Shown in pieces: positions 1 through 5,706 of a DNA stretch of 11,155 nt (within the stretch, counting starts at the first letter, position 1; every line of letters starts with the position of its first letter). Position numbers and translations under genes: made by a program. The DNA lies in contig CAXMPG010000120.1 in NCBI GenBank assembly GCA_964195485.1, positions 1-11,155 of the forward strand, written 5' to 3'. This stretch comes from CAJXZP01 sp964195485 (GTDB lineage: Bacteria; Bacteroidota; Bacteroidia; Flavobacteriales_G; Salibacteraceae). The notes beneath the pieces were generated by a model, which was not told the origin of the DNA, did not search any database, and saw only the letters and a list, made by a program, of their open reading frames with translations.

Positions 1-420
1 TACCAATACTACTGGAATAGTTGCTAACGGAACTGCCATTAGTACAAACGCTACAGGTATTTCAACGAACGCATCTGGTATAACAACAAATGCCTCAGGT
101 ATCGCTACAAATGGCACATCCATAGCAGGAAACACGACTAATATTACAACCAATACGGGTAACATATCTACCAATACTACCGGAATAGCTACCAATGGAA
201 CTGCAATTGGTACGAATGCTACTGGGATTTCAACGAACGTATCTGGTATAGCAACAAATGCCTCAGGTATCGCCACAAATGGCACATCCATAGCAGGGAA
301 CACGGCTAATATTACAACCAATACGGGTAATATATCTACCAATACTACTGGAATAACTACCAATGGAACTGCGATTAGCACAAACGCTGCGGGTATAGCA
401 ACTAACACGACTGGAGTTGC
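1..420 (+). repeat. 168-bp tandem repeat inside the stalk-coding region (about 2.5 units visible)
   Basis: Units begin at 1, 169 and 337 with the same taccaatactac start. Each is 168 bp, which is 56 codons or exactly eight heptads. Units 1 and 2 differ at 17 of 168 positions by my hand count: 11 in the first 60 bases and 6 in the remaining 108. The third unit decays after about 65-85 bases as the stalk ends. The uneven divergence suggests recent duplication or gene conversion of a multi-heptad block. Confidence 0.85.
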
Positions 421-457
421 AACAAATACATCCAGTATTAGCACACATATTTCAAAT
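2..457 (+). repeat. Array of I-x-x-N heptads (N@d trimeric coiled-coil stalk)
   Basis: After a partial first heptad, 20 consecutive complete heptads (nt 17-436) carry Ile (once Val) at position 1 and Asn at position 4, for example ISTNTTG, ITTNTGN and IATNGTS. A 21st (437-457) has His in place of Asn. The I-x-x-N-T-x-x pattern matches the 'N@d' layers described for stalks of trimeric autotransporter adhesins, where core asparagines bind anions inside a three-stranded coiled coil. The array is cut by the window edge, so its full length is unknown. Confidence 0.8.
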
Positions 458-2710
458 GATTTAGATACAGATTCTTCCAATGAGATTCAAACTTTGAGCT
501 TATCTGGGACAAGTCTTTCCTTGTCATCTTCTAACACTATTGATTTACATAATGCTTCTGTTTGGGATACAAATACAGTTTCCGCTTTCTACTTGGGGAA
601 TGTTGGAATAGGAACAATTTCTCCTATAGGTAAACTTCATGTAGTCGGAGACTCTATTTCGGTTAATGGCTATAGCACTGGTCAAAATGCAGATAACTGG
701 CAAAATGTGGGTGTAAAAGGAGAAGTCAATACCAATTCAAACGGAGGTCGCGGAGTGATTGGTTTAGCTTACGGAAACAATTTTGGATTGGGAATCCGAG
801 GTGAGGCTGCTACTGAGGCAGAAAATCAAGGGTTGTCAGGTCTTACGCTTTCTAAACCAACTAATTCTGATAGTCAGTTTGGTGTTTTTGGGGAGGCTCG
901 TAAAGATTGGACGGCTACGAGTTCGGGAACAGGAAATCATTATGGCGGGTTTTTCAAAGCTACTGGTGAAGGGGCTTTTAACATTGGTGTAAGAGCTGTA
1001 GCAGAAACTCCGGGTACTGGAAATAATAGAGGAATAGAAGCCAGTGCAAATAGTAGTACAGCTCTGGCTAACTTTGGTGTAATATCATTTGCTGATGGAG
1101 CGATTTCTGGCACGAATAGAGGTGTGTATGGTCAGTCTGCTAATGCAACAGGCACAAATTACGGAATGCAGGGTGTTGCAAACGGAGCAGGAACTAATCA
1201 AACTGGAATGTATGGATATTCTAATGGTACCAATGGAAGTAACTATGGTGTTGATGGGACTAGCGAAGGGACAGGTGCTCAAAATGTTGGGACTGGAGGA
1301 TTTGCGTATGGAACAAATACAGGAAGTAATAAAAATTATGGAATGTTTGCGTATGCGCAAAATGCGGACACTAATTACGGTGTGTTTTCAACAATAACAG
1401 GATCTGATAATGTGAATTACGGAATGTATAGTGAAGCGAATGGTGGAACGCTTACAAATTATGGAATGTATGCTACCACCAATGGAACAGCTACAGGTGA
1501 AAATGTGGGTGTTTATGGCGAATCTGTAGGAATTAAAGCTACGGATCAAAATGTGGGTATGTACGGTTATGCTGCTGGAAATGCCTTTGAAAATCAAGGT
1601 ATGTACGCAAAAACAGATGCAAGCGGAACTCTCAACTTAGGAATGTTGGCAGTATCAGAAGGTACTGGAGGAACAGGTAGTTATAATTATGGTTTGTTTG
1701 GCCGAGCAAATGGTGGAGCGTTAGGAAACTATGGTTTATATGGAACAACAAGCGCTACTACGGCAGGTTCATATGGTATTTACGGAAGGTCTAATGGGGT
1801 TTCTGCAACATCAAATTGGGCGGTTAGAGGTCATGCAACTGGTTCTACTGGACAAAATACGGGGGTTGATGGAACTACAAATGGCACTGGAACATGGAAT
1901 TTAGGGGTGTTTGGCTATGCAAGTGGAACAGGTACAAATAATTATGGGGTATACGGTTGGTCTCTAAATGCGACAAACAATTATGCTGGTTTCTTTGACG
2001 GAGACGTAACGATAACTGGAAACTTAAATGTAACGGGTTCAATAGCTAAAGGGAGTGGCACATTTAAAATTGATCATCCATTAGATCCTGAGAATAAATA
2101 TTTAGTCCACAGTTTTGTGGAGTCACCAGAAATGATGAATGTGTATAGTGGTAATATTACCACGGATGCAAATGGGTATGCTACAGTGGATTTACCTACT
2201 TATTTTGAAGCTGCAAATAAAGATTTCAGATACCAACTAACGGTTATGGGTTCTTTTGCGCAAGCAATTATTAAAGATAAAATCTCCGGTAACAAATTTG
2301 TTATTCAAACCAATAATCCAAACATTGAGGTAAGCTGGCAAGTAACAGGAGTTAGATCTGATAAGTATGCAGAGTCTAATAGAGTTGTTCCAGAATTAGA
2401 GAAAACGAATAAAGGAACGTATTTACATCCAGAGTTGTTTGGTAAAACGAAGGAAGTATCTGAGAATGCCAAAAACAAGGTGAATACTCCTGTAGACCAT
2501 AGCAATGAAGAAGAGCCTTCTAGTTCAGAAACGCCAAATGCACCAGCCGCGACAGGTAATAATCAGGAGTTTTTGAAACAAAAAAGTGAAAACAATGCAG
2601 CTCCTGCTTCACCAAAAGTAGAAAGTAAATCAAATCAAAAACGCGCGAAAGCGCCAAAGACAGAACAAAAACAGGTTCCTCAAGAGTCTGCAATTCCTGC
2701 TAAGAGATAA
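2..2710 (+). CDS. Fibre-like repetitive surface protein (trimeric coiled-coil stalk plus short-repeat head), 5' end outside window
   Basis: The frame is open to the left edge, so the start lies outside; 902 residues are visible. Order in the visible part: residues 1-152 are heptads of form I-x-x-N-x-x-x; about 160-210 hold the linker motifs LSLSGTSLSLS and NVGIGT.SP, common in Bacteroidota tail-fibre-like proteins; about 235-660 are some 30 short repeats ending in N-Y-G-V/M-Y-G; about 665-680 read VTITGNLNVTGS; about 683-800 is a conserved beta-rich domain (GSGTFKIDHPLDP, then HSFVESPEMMN, SWQVTGVR); about 800-902 is a Lys/Pro/Ser/Glu-rich, probably disordered tail. Inference: a trimeric surface fibre or adhesin. 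No T9SS sorting domain, no YadA-type anchor barrel and no S74 chaperone motif is visible at the C terminus, so the route of export and anchoring is unclear. A TTG at 494 could be mistaken for a start, but the reading frame and repeat pattern run straight through it. Role unproven; the coding call is secure. Confidence 0.9.
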   Translation, partial: TNTTGIVANGTAISTNATGISTNASGITTNASGIATNGTSIAGNTTNITTNTGNISTNTTGIATNGTAIGTNATGISTNVSGIATNASGIATNGTSIAGNTANITTNTGNISTNTTGITTNGTAISTNAAGIATNTTGVATNTSSISTHISNDLDTDSSNEIQTLSLSGTSLSLSSSNTIDLHNASVWDTNTVSAFYLGNVGIGTISPIGKLHVVGDSISVNGYSTGQNADNWQNVGVKGEVNTNSNGGRGVIGLAYGNNFGLGIRGEAATEAENQGLSGLTLSKPTNSDSQFGVFGEARKDWTATSSGTGNHYGGFFKATGEGAFNIGVRAVAETPGTGNNRGIEASANSSTALANFGVISFADGAISGTNRGVYGQSANATGTNYGMQGVANGAGTNQTGMYGYSNGTNGSNYGVDGTSEGTGAQNVGTGGFAYGTNTGSNKNYGMFAYAQNADTNYGVFSTITGSDNVNYGMYSEANGGTLTNYGMYATTNGTATGENVGVYGESVGIKATDQNVGMYGYAAGNAFENQGMYAKTDASGTLNLGMLAVSEGTGGTGSYNYGLFGRANGGALGNYGLYGTTSATTAGSYGIYGRSNGVSATSNWAVRGHATGSTGQNTGVDGTTNGTGTWNLGVFGYASGTGTNNYGVYGWSLNATNNYAGFFDGDVTITGNLNVTGSIAKGSGTFKIDHPLDPENKYLVHSFVESPEMMNVYSGNITTDANGYATVDLPTYFEAANKDFRYQLTVMGSFAQAIIKDKISGNKFVIQTNNPNIEVSWQVTGVRSDKYAESNRVVPELEKTNKGTYLHPELFGKTKEVSENAKNKVNTPVDHSNEEEPSSSETPNAPAATGNNQEFLKQKSENNAAPASPKVESKSNQKRAKAPKTEQKQVPQESAIPAKR
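700..2000 (+). repeat. About 30 degenerate head repeats, N-Y-G-V/M-Y-G type
   Basis: The protein shows roughly 30 units of about 14-16 residues, each with a core such as NYGMYG, NVGVYG, NQGMYA, NYGLFG or NLGVFG followed by a small-residue loop (often A/S-N-G-T). The array runs from NVGVKG to NYAGFF. Spacing and composition resemble the 14-15-residue repeats of YadA-like heads, which form a left-handed parallel beta-roll; a beta-solenoid is the natural inference. The repeats have diverged at DNA level and are seen mainly in protein. Confidence 0.7.
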
Positions 2711-2734
2711 GCGGAGTCATATAGACTAAATAAG

Positions 2735-2764
2735 AAGGGTGGAGTTCATTTGAATTCCACCCTT
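2735..2764. terminator. Bidirectional intrinsic terminator between convergent genes
   Basis: A 13-bp stem (2735-2747 with 2752-2764, one G-T wobble at the tenth pair) encloses the loop ATTT. On the plus strand it is followed by TTCGTTTT; on the minus strand by TCTTATTTAGT. It lies 25 bases after the stop of the fibre gene and 7 bases past the stop of the crp fragment, so it can serve both. Confidence 0.85.
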
Positions 2765-2770
2765 TTCGTT

Positions 2771-3380
2771 TTAAAGTATTTCGATGCTTTGAACGTGTTG
2801 ATTTATTTTTCCTTCAGACTCTAGTTTTTTCATGACCCTACTAATCACTTCACGAGCATTACCTCGTTCACTCGCAATTTGACGGTGGGAGATTTTGATA
2901 GGATTTTGTTTTGTCATTCGTGTTTTTTCTGAGAGATAATCAAATAAACGTTTGTCCATTTTATTAAAAAGCACATGACTTATGGCGTCTAGTAATTCTG
3001 AATACCGAAGATTGTATTGCGGATAAAAAAGTTGATTGATTCCAGGTAATTGCGAAATCCAAGAAGAAACCTTATCCACAGGCAGGAGTAAAAGTTTGCA
3101 ATCTTCTTCCGTAACAGCATTCACTTTACTAGGCTCGGTTTTTAAGCTTGCCGAAAAAGACATAATGCAACTTTCATTGGGTTGAATGTAATAAATCCTT
3201 TTCTTCGAAACTAGAGAACACTTTAATTAAGCCATTAATTACAATAGGAATAACCTTTGCGAATTGTCCTTCTCTTAAAATCTCTGCGCCTTTTGGAATA
3301 TCGATAACCTGAGACTCTTTTAAAATCTCCGAAATTACGTCTGGCTCTAAGAACGCTAATGCATTTTTTATTTCTTCCAT
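2771..3380 (-). pseudogene. Crp/Fnr-family transcription regulator, split by a frameshift
   Basis: Two reading frames together cover one Crp/Fnr protein of about 200 residues. The N-terminal piece (3380 to 3174, 68 aa) has the start of the cyclic-nucleotide-binding-type beta-roll: ILREGQFAKVIPIVINGLIK. The C-terminal piece (to 2771) carries SFSASLKTEPSKV, the long helix region NLRYSELLDAISHVLF, and an apparently intact helix-turn-helix (KISHRQIASERGNAREVISR). The frame breaks near 3188-3194. Beyond it the other frame continues through IQPNESCIM without a stop, joining onto the known family pattern; related proteins as I recall them read ELLLYYIQP here, which fits a net loss of 8 (or 2) bases. 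The gene begins 5 bases after the glycosyltransferase stop, so they are probably co-transcribed. A sequencing or assembly error is a real alternative to a true pseudogene. Confidence 0.8.
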
Positions 3381-3385
3381 AACGA

Positions 3386-5584
3386 TTATTTTGAAACCAA
3401 CTCCACCTGGAAATTATTTACCAAAATGGTTTCTTTCTGGCTATTCCAAACGTAGATTTTTATCTGATCACCCGGTAGTAGATTTTCGTGTATATCAAAT
3501 GCGGTAACAACCCGTTGCTCCTTGTTAATGGATTGATAGAATTTATCTAAACCTTGACCATTCCATACTATTGGTTTTCCATTTCGGTCAATACTTAGAA
3601 CAACGACCCCTTTTGAGTTTTTAATGAAATCTCCGTGAAATGAAACTTTAAAGGTGAGGTGATTTGTTACAGTATCAACTTGGTGATCAAATGCGGTAGA
3701 ATAATGTTTTTCGGCATCTAATTTTTCGCTAGCTGATAAAGAAGATATTGAACTCCTGTCTTTTATTAATAGCTGGAATTCTATGACTGGCACGGCACTT
3801 AAATCCTGCGCTAGTTTATGCGAATCAGTAACAATAGTGTGGTATAAGGCGGAGTCTTTCTCTAAACTAGATAGGACGCATAAATATTTTTCTTGCCCGC
3901 TGAAAGATATCAAATCACCTAGTTGAGTATCATCAGTAATACTAAAAAACGATGTGGGTTTTAATTGACTTGAATACAGTGAATTGCTAAAGCTATGAAA
4001 TACAAAACCAATAGAATCGCCAAACTGTTGATGTAATGAATCAATTTGAAATAGGGTGTTTTTCACCAAAGGCTTTCGCTCAAATAGAAAGGTATTATGA
4101 TACGTTAAATGGCTGTTTAATGGCGTAGAAATGTATTCTCCCAATCCCGTAAATTGGTGAGGATTACTCGTAAGAATATAGATGCTTTCATTGGTAGAAA
4201 GAAGAGAGTCTAAATGGCTTTTTGTAAAGTATGGTAGATTGAATTTTTCTAAATAATTTGGAACTCCATGAGGCTCACATCCATAAATAAGAATGGGTAG
4301 GTTTTTCTTTTGGTACTGGTTGTAAAGGGTGTTGATATCCAATAAAGGTTGATAATGATGGGTGTAATATTGTTGATAAAGGTTTTGTGAACGATTTCCT
4401 GTTTGAATATCGGTAAGAATCGCTGTAGTAATTTTTTGATTCTCTATTGCAAGAACGAGTATGGAATAGGTAATTATGCCAAAAATCAAATAGTGATCAG
4501 GTAACGAAATGAGCTGCTTAATTTTTATCCAAAATTGATGAACTCCACTGGCAATGAGAATAGACGTAAACGGAAGAACAACTACAAATACACGTAGGGG
4601 TGGACTATCACCTCTAAAAAACACGAGTATTAGTGGCGTAATTATAACAGATAGGAAAAGGGCGTGGGAAATAGTCCATTTTGTGCGATTTATTATTTTG
4701 ATTAAGAACCCCAAAATTGCGGTAATCATGATGACCCATCTGCCAGAGACTACCCCTTCTAAAAGATGCGGAATATAGAACTTCAGTTTTCCAAACTCAA
4801 AAGGATTTCCTCCAGTAACATATTCATTCATAAATACCTCCTTGAAAATAGGAGCGTATAAGCCGAGTGCTAAAATCAAACCAGCGATAGTGGCAATTAA
4901 CACCTGGAAAAGGGCGTCAGAAATAATGGTGTTAAATGAAGAGTGGACTTGATTAGTCTGTTTTTTGGTGAGGTTTCGTATTAAGTAAATCCCGTAAACC
5001 AAAAGAACACTACCGATGAAATATAGGTTTGAGGGAATAGTATAGACTAAAAGAGTGGTGGTTAAAACGATTAGTAATAAGGGCTTAGTTTTAGGTTTTT
5101 TTAAATAGGAAAGTCCGAAATAAACCAACATTAGTAAGAGTAACATACTCAAACCATACCCTCTAATTTGTAGCGAGAAATTTAGAAAAGGAATAGTGGT
5201 AATTAATAGGATGGAAGCGAGTAGTGCAATAGTTCTACCCTGAGTTTTGTTTGCGATTTTGTAGGTAAAATAGAGGGTGAGTGCGCTATATGAGAATGGA
5301 ATCACGCGAAGTAAATACGGATGATCCATGAGTTGGGACAGCGATTCAATCCCGATTAAACTTAAATAAATATGATTAATTAGATTAAATAAAATGTGGT
5401 TGTTAGGTACATGGTAATCTAAAAATATATGGGGTATGGAAGTAAAAGTAAAGTGCTTAAGCGTGTAAATTTCGTCATTCCAAAAATCAAGGTTAATTTT
5501 TTGATATTGGAAAACGAAAAAGAGGAAAACGATAACGAGTTCAGGTAATAAATTGGTGCTAAACTTAGAAATTTTCTTTTCCAT
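3386..5584 (-). CDS. GT-C fold integral membrane glycosyltransferase (ArnT/PMT/RgtA-like) with large extracytoplasmic C-terminal region
   Basis: The 732-residue protein has about ten or more hydrophobic segments between residues 12 and 382 (for example 12-28, 117-135, 142-160, 166-202, 224-246, 283-299, 307-323, 331-348, 363-380). The first loop carries FWNDEIYT (Asp37-Glu38), the acidic pair expected for the catalytic Asp of GT-C enzymes that use lipid-phosphate-linked sugars, followed by HVPNNHILFNLINH (about 58-71), the usual His/Asn-rich stretch of this fold. Residues about 385-732 are soluble. They contain GCEPHGVPNYL (about 435-445), and the last 200 residues are beta-rich, ending in DQIKIYVWNSQKETILVNN, possibly a jelly-roll-like domain. 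Family knowledge places the active site on the periplasmic side and the product as a glycan or glycosylated protein or lipid. The donor and acceptor cannot be read from the sequence. The crp fragment lies 5 bases downstream. The start ATG is supported by the promoter 16 bases or so upstream. Confidence 0.8.
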   Translation of the reverse strand: MEKKISKFSTNLLPELVIVFLFFVFQYQKINLDFWNDEIYTLKHFTFTSIPHIFLDYHVPNNHILFNLINHIYLSLIGIESLSQLMDHPYLLRVIPFSYSALTLYFTYKIANKTQGRTIALLASILLITTIPFLNFSLQIRGYGLSMLLLLMLVYFGLSYLKKPKTKPLLLIVLTTTLLVYTIPSNLYFIGSVLLVYGIYLIRNLTKKQTNQVHSSFNTIISDALFQVLIATIAGLILALGLYAPIFKEVFMNEYVTGGNPFEFGKLKFYIPHLLEGVVSGRWVIMITAILGFLIKIINRTKWTISHALFLSVIITPLILVFFRGDSPPLRVFVVVLPFTSILIASGVHQFWIKIKQLISLPDHYLIFGIITYSILVLAIENQKITTAILTDIQTGNRSQNLYQQYYTHHYQPLLDINTLYNQYQKKNLPILIYGCEPHGVPNYLEKFNLPYFTKSHLDSLLSTNESIYILTSNPHQFTGLGEYISTPLNSHLTYHNTFLFERKPLVKNTLFQIDSLHQQFGDSIGFVFHSFSNSLYSSQLKPTSFFSITDDTQLGDLISFSGQEKYLCVLSSLEKDSALYHTIVTDSHKLAQDLSAVPVIEFQLLIKDRSSISSLSASEKLDAEKHYSTAFDHQVDTVTNHLTFKVSFHGDFIKNSKGVVVLSIDRNGKPIVWNGQGLDKFYQSINKEQRVVTAFDIHENLLPGDQIKIYVWNSQKETILVNNFQVELVSK

Positions 5585-5606
5585 TACTTGTATTCCGTTA
5601 TCAGCA

Positions 5607-5636
5607 CAAATATATATGCAATACTAGATTCAAATA
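5607..5636 (-). promoter_or_regulatory. Candidate Bacteroidota sigma-A promoter for the glycosyltransferase
   Basis: On the minus strand TATATTTG (5614-5607) matches the -7 consensus TAnnTTTG exactly. A TTTG (5634-5631) lies 16 bases upstream as the -33 element; the usual gap is about 17-23, so the spacing is slightly short. Transcription would start near 5600, leaving a leader of about 15 bases before the ATG at 5584. Confidence 0.5.
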
Positions 5637-5697
5637 GGAAAGTTTTTCATTTCAAATAAAAAACGGTGTGAAATAGAAAAATTACGCGCTTCATTGT

Positions 5698-5705
5698 TTA
5701 ATTTG
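5698..5705 (+). promoter_or_regulatory. Weak candidate -7 element for the large secreted protein operon
   Basis: TTAATTTG differs from TAnnTTTG at one fixed position, and I see no convincing TTTG at the expected distance upstream. If real, transcription would start around 5711, which would rule out the ATG at 5707 and favour the ATG at 5758. The divergent intergenic region 5585-5706 must hold some promoter for this gene, but this assignment is tentative. Confidence 0.2.
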
Positions 5706-5706
5706 C

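Noticed and set aside
1..420. Regularly spaced repeats that might be a CRISPR array
   Set aside because: The repeats are in-frame coding heptads joined head to tail with no unique spacers, and the 168-bp period is a whole number of heptads.
263..448. Minus-strand Cys/Ser-rich reading frame
   Set aside because: It is the antisense shadow of the I-x-x-N heptad array; its Cys-rich composition comes from the complement of the repeated codons. The same holds for the minus-strand frames over the head repeats (1085-1597) and within the large secreted protein.
494..496. TTG as the true start of the fibre gene
   Set aside because: The same frame is open to the left edge and encodes a coherent heptad stalk that leads directly into the following domain.
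2045..2710. Peptidase S74 intramolecular chaperone at the fibre's C terminus
   Set aside because: The characteristic S74 sequence with its Ser-Lys cleavage region and helical end is not present; the domain seen is beta-rich and ends in a disordered tail.
2705..3170. Mobile element debris around the broken crp gene
   Set aside because: I see no transposase remnant, terminal inverted repeats or target duplication; the only inverted repeat is the terminator hairpin.
3163..3190. Programmed frameshift or translational coupling between the two crp pieces
   Set aside because: No slippery heptamer or following structure is evident, and the ATG overlapping the TGA (ATGA) is in neither of the two frames. 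A small deletion or sequence error explains the split more simply.
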